64,000 nt of DNA from Phaeodactylibacter xiamenensis (GCF_000759025.1 NZ_JPOS01000038.1:62001-126000); one strand, 5' to 3'; positions 35,184 to 44,690 are shown, counted from the stretch's first letter. A program made the numbers and translations. Notes: a model not told the origin generated them from the sequence alone.

Positions 35184-36212
35184 TTAGAACGTTGCCGTCT
35201 GCGGTTGAGTTGTGCTTGCCTGCATGTATCGGGCCAACTGATGAGCAGCCCGCCTGACCATGGGCTTGCCAGAGAGGTCTTCCATAGGCTTAATTCCACC
35301 GATACTCAGGGTATTGACTTCCGATAACACCCGCAGGCCTTCATCGTTGACCAGGGTATCCATGCCAAACATAACGATGCCTTTGGGCAGCAGCACTTTG
35401 GATAGCTCCCTGGCCATCCGGCGCTCCCGCTCGTCCGGCTCTGACAATACTGCCTGTCCGCCCTGAGCTGCATTACAGAGCCAGGAACCCTTGGGGGGCA
35501 TACGGAGCACCGCGCCCAAAATCCGCCCGTTGACGACTACAATGCGTTTGTCGCCCTTTTTGACGTTTTTCAGAAAGCGCATGCCGAGGAAGCCGCCCTG
35601 TTCAAACCCGGCTTCCAGCACCTGCCGATAGGACCGCAGGCTGACCGGTTTAGGCTCATTGTAGACCTTGCCGTTCTTGATTTTGAGAATGCCCTGTCCG
35701 CCGTAGCTATGCAGGGGCTTTAGTACGATGGGGTAGCGCGACTGCATTTCCCATACGTCTTCCATAGACTGGCAGAGCTGTACATCCGGGCTCCACTGCG
35801 GGAATTGGGTCAGAAAAGCCTTGGTACTGGTCTCCATGATACCGGAAGGGCGGTTGAAGATGCGTTCTTCAGGATACACGGAGCAAAGGAATTCAAAGAA
35901 GCCCTCGGGGATAGAGTGAGGCAGCCGCAGCCATATCCAGTCATAGTCATTGAGGTCGGCGGGAACAGTTTCCTGCTGAAACCGATAGGCAGCATGATCA
36001 AAGTGCATCTCCCCGTCTAATGCCCAGGCGCGGACCTGAGTGGAAGTGTAATCGTTGAAGAAAGCAGCATTAGCCGAATTGCCCCGGCTGGCCACGTGTA
36101 CGTGAGCAATGCCTGGTTGTCGGCGAAGGGCGCTGCACAGGGCGTAGACGGAGTTATGCTCTGTGTGGTTGCGGTGATCGGTGAGGACCAGCACGCTTAG
36201 TTTTCTGTTCAT
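35184..36212 (-). CDS. ATP-grasp protein, glutathione-synthetase/RimK-like
   Basis: A 342-aa ligase-like protein. From the ATG at 36212 (MNRKLSVLVLTDH); a longer frame begins at 36251. ATP-grasp features: RYPIVLKPLHSYGGQGILKI (first lysine loop and Gly-rich), GFEQGGFLGMRFLKNVKKGDKRIVVVNG, and the metal-binding MFGMDTLVNDEGLRVLSEVNTLS. Residues 1-120 form the pre-ATP-grasp fold. GshB resemblance is good, but the protein lacks details I would need to name it glutathione synthetase; a related carboxylate-amine ligase is possible. Confidence 0.75.
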   Translation of the reverse strand: MNRKLSVLVLTDHRNHTEHNSVYALCSALRRQPGIAHVHVASRGNSANAAFFNDYTSTQVRAWALDGEMHFDHAAYRFQQETVPADLNDYDWIWLRLPHSIPEGFFEFLCSVYPEERIFNRPSGIMETSTKAFLTQFPQWSPDVQLCQSMEDVWEMQSRYPIVLKPLHSYGGQGILKIKNGKVYNEPKPVSLRSYRQVLEAGFEQGGFLGMRFLKNVKKGDKRIVVVNGRILGAVLRMPPKGSWLCNAAQGGQAVLSEPDERERRMARELSKVLLPKGIVMFGMDTLVNDEGLRVLSEVNTLSIGGIKPMEDLSGKPMVRRAAHQLARYMQASTTQPQTATF

Positions 36213-36335
36213 TGTTATCATTTGCGCATTGATCACGCAAATCGGGGTCAAATTGTATTACTTTCCGGAAAAAAGCAAGCAAAAAACACAAGGAATTAGT
36301 TAGGGTAGAGCATTAACAGGAGAAGGCTTTTGCCA

Positions 36336-36343
36336 TACCTTTG
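36336..36343 (+). promoter_or_regulatory. -7 box of the MFS gene (TACCTTTG)
   Basis: Perfect TAnnTTTG match about 110 bp before the MFS ATG. This gives a long leader with no other ORF of interest. Confidence 0.4.
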
Positions 36344-36451
36344 TCAAACCTGCCTTGCCACCGCTCTTTGAGCGGGAAGGGCAGTGGGTTTCGTTACCCA
36401 TAAAACTCCAAACGGATTCAAATTCCGTACCTTTCACCAAAAGGGAAATGC

Positions 36452-37633
36452 ATGAAGCAATCGCCACTACTCGTTTTGTTTGTTACCATTTTTATAGACC
36501 TGCTGGGCTTCGGGCTGATCATCCCTATCCTGCCAATTTATGCCAATGAATTGGGGGCTTCGGGTATGGTTATTGGTCTGGTAGCAGCGAGTTTTTCCTT
36601 TATGCAGTTTCTGGTGGCTCCCTTTTGGGGGAATCTGAGTGACCGCAAAGGCCGGAAGCCCATCCTGCTCATCAGTATTTTTATCACCGGATTGGGGTAT
36701 GTGATCTTTGCGCACGCTGCCAGCCTTTTTCTGCTTTTTGCCGCTCGTATTATTGCGGGTATTGGCTCAGCAAACATTTCCACTGCCCAGGCTTATATCA
36801 GTGATATCACACCGCCCGATAAGCGGGCGAAGGCCTTTGGGATTATCGGTGCAGCCTTTGGGTTGGGCTTTATTTTCGGGCCGCCCCTGGGTGGTTTTCT
36901 GAAAAGTAACTTTGGGATTGAATACGTGGGCTACGTTGCCGCCGCGCTTTCCGCTATCAATCTGCTGATGGCCTACTTCCTGTTGTCAGAAAGCCTGGAG
37001 GAGCCCAAATCAGCAAAAGGCCCGCTATTCGAGAACCCGCTGTCTGATTTCCGCTATGGATTAAAAAAACCGGTGGTCAATGAGCTGCTGATCATTAATT
37101 TCATTTTCATCACTGCCTTTTCGCTCATGACCGTTTCGGTCACCCTGCTGTGGGAAGAACACTACGGGCTGAATGAAGAGCAGGTGGGGTATACCTTTGC
37201 TTTCCTGGGGGTCATCACAGCCATCGTTCAGGGCGGGCTGGTCGGCTGGGCCTCGAAGACCTTCGGCGACCGCACTCTGCTGGTTGCCGGGTATGTACTG
37301 ATGTTCTTTGGGCTGACGTCTTTACCCTTTGTACCCGTTCAATACTTTATCCCTCTTGAACTGTTGGCCATCGTACTGATTGCGCTGGCGAATGGCGCAC
37401 TGACACCTACCATCACCTCCCTGTTATCGAAGAACTCCTCGGAAAAAGAACAGGGGCGTATTCTGGGGCTGGGGCAGTCAGTGGGTTCCCTCGGTAGGGT
37501 AGTAGGCCCATTCCTGGGGGGCTGGCTGTACGGGCTGCATTACCAATACCCCTACATCGGCAGCGGTTTCCTGATGATCCTTTGTTTGCTGCTGGCCGTG
37601 TGGTTGGTCCGGGGGCGTTTGTCGCCAGGGTAA
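36452..37633 (+). CDS. MFS drug/proton antiporter, TetA-like
   Basis: A 393-aa inner-membrane transporter with 12 hydrophobic segments. The MFS motif A is seen in loop 2-3 ([14 protein letters not shown]), and the [13 protein letters not shown] motif is typical of 12-TM drug/H+ antiporters. Nearest general resemblance is to tetracycline/multidrug exporters; whether it confers resistance is not known. It has its own promoter-like box. Nothing odd in length. Confidence 0.9.
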   Translation: MKQSPLLVLFVTIFIDLLGFGLIIPILPIYANELGASGMVIGLVAASFSFMQFLVAPFWGNLSDRKGRKPILLISIFITGLGYVIFAHAASLFLLFAARIIAGIGSANISTAQAYISDITPPDKRAKAFGIIGAAFGLGFIFGPPLGGFLKSNFGIEYVGYVAAALSAINLLMAYFLLSESLEEPKSAKGPLFENPLSDFRYGLKKPVVNELLIINFIFITAFSLMTVSVTLLWEEHYGLNEEQVGYTFAFLGVITAIVQGGLVGWASKTFGDRTLLVAGYVLMFFGLTSLPFVPVQYFIPLELLAIVLIALANGALTPTITSLLSKNSSEKEQGRILGLGQSVGSLGRVVGPFLGGWLYGLHYQYPYIGSGFLMILCLLLAVWLVRGRLSPG

Positions 37634-37646
37634 CGGTTCACCGTGT

Positions 37647-37905
37647 TCATTGCTTAATGCCCATGTTTTCCCGGTCGCCTTCTATTCCGAAACCGATGAC
37701 CTCTTCCTGCTCATTCAGGAAAAACTCCCAGGACAGGTTCTGGCCTTTGAAGTAGAAGGTCGTGTCAGAGGAAGGGATGAGCTCCTCTTTTCCCGGAATC
37801 GCGTCAGGCCTTAGAAAAAGCCTGCCCTCTGAAGCGGAGATATGGATGAGAAACAGTGGCTGTTTGGTGCGTAATTGGTGCTTTGGAAGTCCTGTTTGTT
37901 GGGCA
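37647..37905 (-). pseudogene. Remnant of a serine-hydrolase/beta-lactamase-like gene 3' end (DUF3471-type)
   Basis: On the - strand an 85-codon frame without a start codon reads ...ISASEGRLFLRPDAIPG, then ELIPSSDTTFYFKGQNLSWE and VIGFGIEGDRENMGIKQ before its stop (37647-37649). This matches the C-terminal DUF3471-type domain of class C beta-lactamase-like hydrolases. The body of the gene is gone; the frame opens right where the neighbouring gene's stop codon lies. It may also be the leftover of a deletion. Confidence 0.6.
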
Positions 37906-38703
37906 TTATCGATTCAGGCGCACCCCAATATTTAGGCTGAACCCCTGCATAGGGCTATTGAATCCCTGGCTTAGGGCCTGATTGGTGCCTTCATAAACCA
38001 GTGCTATCCGTATTGTGCGGGCAGGGCGGTTAGGATTAGAAGCGTAAACAACCATACCTAGCTGATAAAAAAGAAGGCTTCTGTTTAGCTGCTGCCTGAA
38101 GTAGTCCTCGATTTGTGCCTCACTCTGTATACCATCGAAAAGATGGTTAGACCCAAATCGGGGCAGGAAGTTCTTGCTAAAGGGGTCAAGTTCTCCGTAG
38201 GCGGTTCTGATCCGGTTTAATGGTGCAACCCCCAGGGAAGCACCTGCAATCAGCCCCAGGTTACATGCCGTTTGCTGATAGGGGAGCATGAGGTATTCAG
38301 CACGGAGGTTCAATTTGAGGAAAGTGCTGTTATGCTTTATCCGGGCTAAATAATAGTCTGTTTCTTCATCGGCAGGGACAAAACCAATATCGCTCGCCAA
38401 ATCAGGCAGGGTACGGAAGGTCTGAAGCTGAAAATACTGAGATCGGATTCCGCCACCTCCACCTAAAGAAAGCCTGGAGGTAAGTTGATACCAGGTATTG
38501 AAGTGAATGCCGTAATGCCAGACCATGCCAAATTCCCGGTTTTGGGTCAGGTAGGGGTGGTCACTATATGAACTACTGCCTGCACCACCTTGTATACTCC
38601 CGCCAACGGACCAAGCAGGTAGAGCCTGCGCCCGTAGTGTATTTATCGCAGAGGTAAAAGTGAAAAAAATGATCAGCAATGCGAGAGGTACGTTTTTTAT
38701 CAT
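37906..38703 (-). CDS. Exported protein, probable outer-membrane beta-barrel
   Basis: A 265-aa protein with a signal peptide (LALLIIFFTFTSAINTLRAQ), followed by repeated alternating aromatic/hydrophobic segments (GMVWHYGIHFNTWYQL, LSLGGGGGIRSQYFQLQTF, LKLNLRAEYLMLPYQQ, TIRIALVYEGTNQ) and a C-terminal LNIGVRLNR strand. This is the look of an OmpA-like 8-strand barrel of the type common in Bacteroidota. The function is unknown. It is divergent from the PDZ gene, with 110 bp between. Confidence 0.65.
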   Translation of the reverse strand: MIKNVPLALLIIFFTFTSAINTLRAQALPAWSVGGSIQGGAGSSSYSDHPYLTQNREFGMVWHYGIHFNTWYQLTSRLSLGGGGGIRSQYFQLQTFRTLPDLASDIGFVPADEETDYYLARIKHNSTFLKLNLRAEYLMLPYQQTACNLGLIAGASLGVAPLNRIRTAYGELDPFSKNFLPRFGSNHLFDGIQSEAQIEDYFRQQLNRSLLFYQLGMVVYASNPNRPARTIRIALVYEGTNQALSQGFNSPMQGFSLNIGVRLNR

Positions 38704-38813
38704 AGCTTGAAATTTACCTTAAGATACAGGTTTTTCCAGTAGTAACAAGAGGGATCTTTGCAACCAAAAATAAACGACACTGTCTATTCCCATTAAAGCG
38801 AATATAGAAAATT

Positions 38814-39965
38814 ATGAAAACCGCGGCTACCCTTCATATTATACTTGCACTCTGCCTGCTGCACCTTGCCTCCCTAAACGCTCAGGGCACTCAATACCGC
38901 CTGAGCAACCGTTATGAGGCAATGGGGCCGGATAACGATGCCTATATGGGGGTTTACCTGAATTCGATTGGGCCGGAGAAAGCCCGGGCGCTGGGCTTTG
39001 AAAACCTGTACGGTAGCTACATTCGGAAAGTGATCGCTGGTACGCCCGCCGACCGGGCCGGGCTGCGGGCACTGGATTATATTTATGGTGTGGATGCCTA
39101 TCGTACAGGAGCAGAGCAATCCCTTTCCGATATTCTCGACCGATATAATGCCGGCGATCGGGCCAAGCTATACGTACAACGGGGCACCGGCCGGGTCAGG
39201 CTGGATATTATTTTCGGCAACCGGAATGAAGAACGCCGAAGTATCTCGGTTACCCCCTGCCAGGACCCTTTCCTGGGCGTGATGAAAATGAGCAAAGCGC
39301 CTCAAAAGGATGGAATTGTCATTCAGGTGGTAAGGGGCTCCACTGCAGATGAGATGGGGCTGGAAGACGGAGATGAAATCCTGCGTATCAATGGCTATAA
39401 AATTCTGGACTGGACTGATCTGACCTACGCCATCAATGATACGGAAGTGGGCTCGGATATTGAAATTGTAGCCTGGAGGGGCAGAGGCCGGATTGAACGT
39501 TCTCATCCCATTCAGTCGCGTTGCGCTTATGAAGAAAACAAGGTCACAGCTACCGTACGTACTACCGAAAAGCAGGAGAATAAGTACTTCGATACCTACA
39601 TCAAGGACAGGAACGGCCGTAAACTGCTTAGTCAAAGCATGGACCGCAACGATGTGCAACAGGCCAACCGGCAGTATGGGCTTGGTCTTAAAACAGATCA
39701 GTCCCTGCCGGTCAGTAACTTTTACTTTGGTGCCGATTTTGATCAGAAGGTACTTGAGCTGAGCTTCGAATTACCAGGTAGCGGCCCAACTCGGGTAAAG
39801 GTATTCAATACAAGGGGGCGGGCCGTATACGATTTCGACCTGGGCAGCTTTTCCGGAACCTTCAGAGACCGGACCAACCTCCTGAAGAATGGCTCTGATG
39901 ATTACTTCCTTGAGGTCACGCAGGGTGGGAAAAGTCAGGTCAGGAAGATAGAAATCCGGCAGTAA
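38814..39965 (+). CDS. Secreted protein with two PDZ domains and a T9SS sorting domain
   Basis: A 383-aa exported protein (signal ending ASLNAQ). Two PDZ modules: residues about 35-115 (AYMGVYLNSIGPEKARALG, GTPADRAGLRALDYIYGVD) and about 125-205 (PFLGVMKMS, TADEMGLEDGDEILRINGYKI). The tail, about residues 300-383, is a T9SS type A sorting domain (LELSFELPG, RVKVFNTRGRAVYDFDL, DDYFLEVTQGGKSQVRKIEI). No catalytic domain is present, so it may be a surface scaffold or adaptor. Unusual, since PDZ pairs usually accompany a protease. Confidence 0.85.
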   Translation: MKTAATLHIILALCLLHLASLNAQGTQYRLSNRYEAMGPDNDAYMGVYLNSIGPEKARALGFENLYGSYIRKVIAGTPADRAGLRALDYIYGVDAYRTGAEQSLSDILDRYNAGDRAKLYVQRGTGRVRLDIIFGNRNEERRSISVTPCQDPFLGVMKMSKAPQKDGIVIQVVRGSTADEMGLEDGDEILRINGYKILDWTDLTYAINDTEVGSDIEIVAWRGRGRIERSHPIQSRCAYEENKVTATVRTTEKQENKYFDTYIKDRNGRKLLSQSMDRNDVQQANRQYGLGLKTDQSLPVSNFYFGADFDQKVLELSFELPGSGPTRVKVFNTRGRAVYDFDLGSFSGTFRDRTNLLKNGSDDYFLEVTQGGKSQVRKIEIRQ

Positions 39966-40958
39966 TCACACCTCTTTGGCCGGGATGCGCTTTTTCAGGT
40001 CGCGGTTGACGGCAATGCTCGCATTCAGCTCAAAGCCAATGAGCAGGATGAGGGAGTTGATTTGTATCCAAAGCATCAATGCGATGATGGCACCGAGCGA
40101 GCCGTAGAGCTCGTTGTAGGTGTTGAATTCATTGACATAAAAAGAGAAGGCCAGAGATGAGATGATGCATAAAATAGTCGCCAGCGTAGTCCCCGGCGAA
40201 AAGATGGCAAACCGCCGTTTGGCAGCGGCCCCATACCGGTAGATCAGCGCAATACCCATGTAAAATACCAGCAGAATTGCCAGCCAGCGCAGCAGCTGAA
40301 TGGTGATATTGGTAAAGCTGTCCAGAGCGATAAAGTCATTCAACAGCCCAAGCAGGAACTCGCCCAGGATAATCAGTACCACTGCAGCAATCAGCAGCAC
40401 ACCGATCAAAAAAGTCAGGCCTATTGCGATGAAGCGCTTTTTGAAAGCATTCCTGCTTTTGAAGGTTTTGTTGTAAGACTTGTCAAAGCCGCGCATCAGC
40501 GCAATCATGCCGTTGGAGGCAAAGTAAATGGCAAAAATAAAACCAATGCTGAGGAGCCCAAACCGTGGATTATTGGTGATGTCGTCCACGAAGGCAAACA
40601 ACCGGTCTCCGGTTACACCTGGTAATATTCGTTGTATTTCTGTGCGCAGGTAAATATCAAAGTTCTCTCCCTCCGGCAGGTACTGAATAAATGCCCACTT
40701 GAAAATGGGGATAAGCGTAAAGAATGCAATAAGAGAGGGGAAAATAGAAAGGAAGAAGTTGTAGGCAATGGCATAGGAACGGGTAAACAGGTCATTGCGC
40801 TTCAGCTCATTCTGAATGAAGACAATCACGTCATACAACGGAACCTTGAAAAACCCCGGCAGAGAGTTATGCTGCGACCATTCGATCACCTGCTTGACGA
40901 TGGGCAGGTTGAACAACCGTTTTTGTATGGCTTCTATGTCTATTTTAGGCTTCTTCAA
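39966..40958 (-). CDS. YihY/virulence-factor BrkB family membrane protein
   Basis: A 330-aa inner-membrane protein with 6 hydrophobic segments; the family motif RSYAIAYNFFLSIFPSLIAFFTL and GSLGAIIALMLWIQINSLILLIG are seen. These proteins were once wrongly called RNase BN; they are thought to be transporters or lipid-related. Usual length. It lies on the same strand as a thioesterase, whose stop overlaps its start by 14 bp, so an operon is likely. Confidence 0.9.
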   Translation of the reverse strand: MKKPKIDIEAIQKRLFNLPIVKQVIEWSQHNSLPGFFKVPLYDVIVFIQNELKRNDLFTRSYAIAYNFFLSIFPSLIAFFTLIPIFKWAFIQYLPEGENFDIYLRTEIQRILPGVTGDRLFAFVDDITNNPRFGLLSIGFIFAIYFASNGMIALMRGFDKSYNKTFKSRNAFKKRFIAIGLTFLIGVLLIAAVVLIILGEFLLGLLNDFIALDSFTNITIQLLRWLAILLVFYMGIALIYRYGAAAKRRFAIFSPGTTLATILCIISSLAFSFYVNEFNTYNELYGSLGAIIALMLWIQINSLILLIGFELNASIAVNRDLKKRIPAKEV

Positions 40959-41376
40959 AGTAAGGCTTCAATTGGTTGACCAACAGTTCAGGTGCCGGAA
41001 TGGTTTTGCCCGACTTCGCATCCACAAAGCACAGCTTTACGGTAGCCCCGTTGACGAGCTTGCCGCGCTCATTGAACAACTCCATGTGAAAGGTGATGAA
41101 GCGCTCCGGTAGTTGCCGCAGCGTTGTCCGGATGGTTAGTAATTCGTCGTAATGAGCGGGCCGTACGTAGCGAATGTTCATGGAAACGACTGGCATGAGT
41201 ATGCCCTGTTCTTCTTCCATAGCTTTGTAGGTCAGGCCAAGGGACCGCAGCATTTCCACCCGGCCTATTTCGTAGTATTGCGGGTAGTTGCCGTAGTAGA
41301 GGTAACCCATCTGATCGGTTTCGCCGTAGCGTACCCGCTTTTTGAATTCGTGGCTGTACATGTTTTTGTCGTGCAT
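40945..41376 (-). CDS. YbgC-type acyl-CoA thioesterase
   Basis: A 143-aa hot-dog-fold thioesterase from the ATG at 41376 (a longer frame starts at 41388). The signature VRYGETDQMGYLYYGNYPQYYE with the catalytic Asp at about residue 21 is visible, followed by MNIRYVRPAHYDELL and TFHMELFNERGKLV. It hydrolyses short or medium acyl-CoA. Its start overlaps the stop of the fructosamine-kinase-like gene as TAATG, so translational coupling is likely. Its end overlaps the YihY gene start. Confidence 0.92.
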   Translation of the reverse strand: MHDKNMYSHEFKKRVRYGETDQMGYLYYGNYPQYYEIGRVEMLRSLGLTYKAMEEEQGILMPVVSMNIRYVRPAHYDELLTIRTTLRQLPERFITFHMELFNERGKLVNGATVKLCFVDAKSGKTIPAPELLVNQLKPYFEEA

Positions 41377-42242
41377 TAGCGGGCCCATCGGTTGACAATT
41401 TCCTGCACCGAGCCGGTATAGCTGCGGCCAAACAAATTGACATGGACCAGTAGATAGTAAAGTTGGTAAAGGCCGGCGCGTTTCCTGAATCCGGGAGCGG
41501 TAGGGTAGGCCTGCTCGTAGGCTTCGTAGAATGCCGGTGAGAACCCGCCAAACAGCAGCGACAGGCCCAGGTCCATCTCCCGGTGGGCATAGCTCACGGC
41601 CGGGTCAATCAGGACCGGGCTGCCATCGGCGGCAGTCAGAAAGTTGCCGCTCCAGAGGTCGCCGTGGGTCAGGGCAGGGGGCTCCTGGGGGCAAAGGTCG
41701 GGCAATCGTTCGTACAAACGGCTGAACTGCGCCTCGGCTCCCGGCCATAGCAAATGTTGCTGTGTAGCCCTGCGGACTTGCGGGCGCAGGCGTTCCTCTC
41801 GGTAAAAGTCGGCCCAGTTGGCATGCCGGTGGTTGCGCTGCGGCAAACTGCCGATGAAGTTGTCCTGATCCAGCCCAAAGGTGTCGGCCGTATGCTGATG
41901 CAGCCTGGCCAGCCCTTCGCCAAAGGCCTGCCAAAAAGCTGCAGTAGCCCGCCCTTCCTCAATGAACGCCAGCAAAAGATAGCTTTGCCCGTCCACCGTG
42001 CCCTGCCGGATCACTTCCGGTATGCTCAGCGGGCCCGCCTGCCTAAGCAACTGTAATCCATAGGCATCAGCAGCCATCATGGCACCGGCCTGAGGGGCAT
42101 CATTGACCTTCAGGAAGAAGTGGCCCTTTGAGGTCTCCAGGCGGTAAGCAGCATTAATACTCCCACCACTCACCGGCTGGCTGCGCTCCACTGGCGACCC
42201 GGTAGCTTGAATACAGGCTTGCAGAATGGCATCTGACAGCAA
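41376..42242 (-). CDS. Fructosamine-kinase-like protein
   Basis: A 288-aa protein of the FN3K/ketosamine-3-kinase family, which phosphorylates glycated amines and so repairs protein glycation. APH-like kinase features: N-terminal GGSINAAYRLET and the FFLKVND lysine; the catalytic ALTHGDLWSGN with Asp195; and LIDPAVSYAHREMDLGLSLLFGG (metal Asp213). Full length. Last gene before an overlapping thioesterase. The kinase identity is good; the physiological substrate is unproved. Confidence 0.9.
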   Translation of the reverse strand: MLSDAILQACIQATGSPVERSQPVSGGSINAAYRLETSKGHFFLKVNDAPQAGAMMAADAYGLQLLRQAGPLSIPEVIRQGTVDGQSYLLLAFIEEGRATAAFWQAFGEGLARLHQHTADTFGLDQDNFIGSLPQRNHRHANWADFYREERLRPQVRRATQQHLLWPGAEAQFSRLYERLPDLCPQEPPALTHGDLWSGNFLTAADGSPVLIDPAVSYAHREMDLGLSLLFGGFSPAFYEAYEQAYPTAPGFRKRAGLYQLYYLLVHVNLFGRSYTGSVQEIVNRWAR

Positions 42243-42245
42243 AAT

Positions 42246-42980
42246 CTACAAGCGGTTTTTATTGACAATATCGAGCAGTTCGTCCCGGTAGTTTTTGCCG
42301 ATAGGGAGATGCTTAGCCTGTCCCTTCTCCACCACTTCCACCATATTGCCCACTACCGCATCAATGCGCTCGATGTTTACGATGTAGCTTCGGTGAATGC
42401 GCTTAAAGGTGCCCTGAGGTAGTTTGTCTTCCAGGCTCTTCATGGTCTGCAGAGTGATGACCCGGGAATTTTCCTGCCGGATGATGACATAGTCCTTTAG
42501 CCCCTCGATGTAGATGATATCCTGGTAGTGGATTTTGACCAGTTTCTTATCGGCTTTAACGAAGATGTAGCCGGGGTCATCGGCAGCAGCGGGTGCCGTT
42601 TCGGCCGCATTGCCTTTTCGCTTCAGTTCAATCTGCTCGATGGCTTTGTTGGTGGCTTTCATAAAGCGCTCCAGGGAAATAGGCTTCAGCAGGTAGTCCA
42701 GTGCATTGAGCTCAAACCCTTCAATAGCGTAATTAGGATAAGCGGTGGTGAAGATGACGACCGGTGGTTTGTTCAGCGTTTTCAGGAAATCCACGCCGGT
42801 AAGCTGCGGCATCTGAATATCGAGGAACATGAGGTCAACGTCTTTAGACTTTAGTGCTTCGTTGGCTTCCAGGGCGTTGCTGCACTTTTGGACAAGGGTT
42901 ATTTCCGGAATCTTTTCGATGTAGGTCTCCAGCACGTCCTGTGCCAGCGGTTCATCATCGACAATGATTGCATTGATCAT
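42246..42980 (-). CDS. LytTR-family response regulator
   Basis: A 244-aa regulator. Receiver domain with acidic pocket DD at residues 8-9, phospho-Asp54 (LMFLDIQMP), and the switch Thr/Lys region (VIFTTAYPNYAIEGFELNALDYLLKPI). The C-terminal LytTR DNA-binding domain covers about residues 140-244 (IIYIEGLKDYVIIRQENSRVITLQTM, FKRIHRSYIVNIERID). Acts with the adjacent sensor kinase, whose stop codon overlaps its start (ATGA type, 4 bp). Target genes cannot be read. Confidence 0.95.
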   Translation of the reverse strand: MINAIIVDDEPLAQDVLETYIEKIPEITLVQKCSNALEANEALKSKDVDLMFLDIQMPQLTGVDFLKTLNKPPVVIFTTAYPNYAIEGFELNALDYLLKPISLERFMKATNKAIEQIELKRKGNAAETAPAAADDPGYIFVKADKKLVKIHYQDIIYIEGLKDYVIIRQENSRVITLQTMKSLEDKLPQGTFKRIHRSYIVNIERIDAVVGNMVEVVEKGQAKHLPIGKNYRDELLDIVNKNRL

Positions 42981-44059
42981 ACTTCCAATTTTTTGGTATG
43001 AGGCTCGATGTCGAGCATGAGGTTTACAGCGTAAGTGTTGGGGCTGTCTTCTATGTCTAGTTCGTAGTGGTCCGGGTACAAAAGCTTGAGGCGCCGGTGG
43101 ATATTCACCAGGCCGATGCCACCACTGGGGCGGCTGGGGTCCCGGCTGGGCGGCGCATCCGACTTGCTGTTCTCAATGTAGAAATGTACGTTATTTTCAT
43201 CAACATTCAATACGATATTCACAAAGCCTTCGTCAATGCGGCTGCTCAGCCCGTGCTTAAAGCTGTTTTCCAAAAAGGGGATGAACATCAGGGGCGCGAT
43301 CTTTTGGTCGCTGATGCGCCCGTTGACTTCAAAGTTGATTTGGGCGTTTTTGCCCTGCCGGATGCGCTCCAGGTCGAGGTAGTTGCGAATGTAGGAGACC
43401 TCCTTGCTCAAGAGGACCTGCTTTTCGTTGCACTCGTAGAGCATGTAGCGCATCATTTCCGAAAGTTTCAGCACAATTTCCGGTGCCTCGTCCGACTTTT
43501 TCAGGGTCAGGGCATAAAGGTTGTTGAGAGTGTTGAAAAGGAAGTGCGGGTTGATCTGCGACTTTAGAAAACGCAGCTCAGACTGCATGGTTTGGGTCTG
43601 CAACTCTTGTTTTTCGCGCAAGTGCCGCAGCCAGTCGGTGATGATTTTAAAGACGGTTGAAGAACCGGCAATGAAAAAGGTCAGCAGGAAGTACCAGTTC
43701 ATATTTTCCAGCAGGTCGGCCTGCAGTTGAGGCAATTTGCTGAATTTGAAGTAAAAAACCAGCACTTTCAGCGGGGTGATGATCAGCGTGGCAAGGATAA
43801 GCAGCCCGCTGTAGGTCAAAAATTTCTTTTTGGTCAGGTAATTGGGGATAAGGTAGAGGAGGTTGAAGTAAACGATGACACCATAAAACAGGATATTGAT
43901 TACTTCATTACTTAGCGTAAACCAAAAGCCTTGCCGGGTATTTTCAAACACCGTCAGCAGCAGCAGCACCATCAGCCAAAACAAGCTGTGGTATACTTCA
44001 CGCCGTGTGAGTACCTGGTAGATACGGTCAGCTCTGGAGGTCTGGAAATGTTTTTCCAT
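42977..44059 (-). CDS. LytS-type sensor histidine kinase
   Basis: A 360-aa membrane sensor. Four transmembrane helices in the first 140 residues (about 24-38, 52-70, 81-102, 122-138), then a short coiled region and the histidine kinase domain of the 5TM/LytS type: QINPHFLFNTLNN with phospho-His172, then the ATPase with FIPFLENSFKHGL and GGIGLVNIHRRL. Its C-terminus overlaps the LytTR regulator by 4 bp, so the two form a two-component system. The signal is unknown. Confidence 0.95.
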   Translation of the reverse strand: MEKHFQTSRADRIYQVLTRREVYHSLFWLMVLLLLTVFENTRQGFWFTLSNEVINILFYGVIVYFNLLYLIPNYLTKKKFLTYSGLLILATLIITPLKVLVFYFKFSKLPQLQADLLENMNWYFLLTFFIAGSSTVFKIITDWLRHLREKQELQTQTMQSELRFLKSQINPHFLFNTLNNLYALTLKKSDEAPEIVLKLSEMMRYMLYECNEKQVLLSKEVSYIRNYLDLERIRQGKNAQINFEVNGRISDQKIAPLMFIPFLENSFKHGLSSRIDEGFVNIVLNVDENNVHFYIENSKSDAPPSRDPSRPSGGIGLVNIHRRLKLLYPDHYELDIEDSPNTYAVNLMLDIEPHTKKLEV

Positions 44060-44210
44060 AGTTATTGCTGCAAGTCTGCTGGTCGTTATGCTTTCCGAAA
44101 ATGCATTGCCAATATACGGCTAATGCCCGTTTGGCATCAAAAAATGTAGACAGATTAAGGCTGATCATCGACTTTGTGCGGGCAGGGCACTAAAGAAACA
44201 GAAATATTTG

Positions 44211-44218
44211 TACTTTTG
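44211..44218 (+). promoter_or_regulatory. -7 box of the PTPS gene (TACTTTTG)
   Basis: Fits TAnnTTTG, 62 bp before the ATG at 44280, in a gap free of other ORFs. May drive the PTPS-folE-fabD-yqgE row. Confidence 0.4.
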
Positions 44219-44279
44219 CGGTTCTGTTTCAACAGGCTTTGAATGCCGCTGAAAATCGATAAAAACTGCAAAAGCCACT

Positions 44280-44690
44280 ATGGTTTATCTGACTAGAAGA
44301 GAGCGGTTTAATGCCGCCCACAAACTATGGGTCGATAGCTGGAGTGAGGAGAAAAACCAGACGATGTTTGGCAAATGCTCCAATAAAAACTGGCACGGTC
44401 ATAACTACGACCTGTTCGTAACCGTCAAGGGTAAACCGGACCCGGTCACCGGATTTATCGTGGATGTCAAACAGCTGAGTAAGCTCATCAAGTCGTCGAT
44501 TGTGGATAAAGTAGACCACAGCAACCTTAACCTGGACGTCGATTTTATCCCCGAAGGTATGCAGCCTACAACTGAGAACCTCGTCATCCTGTTCTGGCAG
44601 CAATTGGAGCCCCTGCTGGAAGGCTGTCAGCTGCACTGCATCAAGCTGTACGAGACCGAAAATATCTTCGCTGAATACTATGGCGAGTAG
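44280..44690 (+). CDS. 6-pyruvoyl-tetrahydropterin synthase/QueD family
   Basis: A 136-aa T-fold enzyme acting on dihydroneopterin triphosphate. Zinc ligands His14 (NAAHKLW), His39 and His41 (WHGHNYDL) and the catalytic-type Cys33 (GKCSNKN) are present. The GKCSNxNxHGHNY signature is the eukaryotic-like PTPS form, so a product such as tetrahydrobiopterin or carboxy-tetrahydropterin for queuosine are both possible. The next gene, 59 bp on, is folE, which makes its substrate. Short for the family but complete. Confidence 0.85.
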   Translation: MVYLTRRERFNAAHKLWVDSWSEEKNQTMFGKCSNKNWHGHNYDLFVTVKGKPDPVTGFIVDVKQLSKLIKSSIVDKVDHSNLNLDVDFIPEGMQPTTENLVILFWQQLEPLLEGCQLHCIKLYETENIFAEYYGE

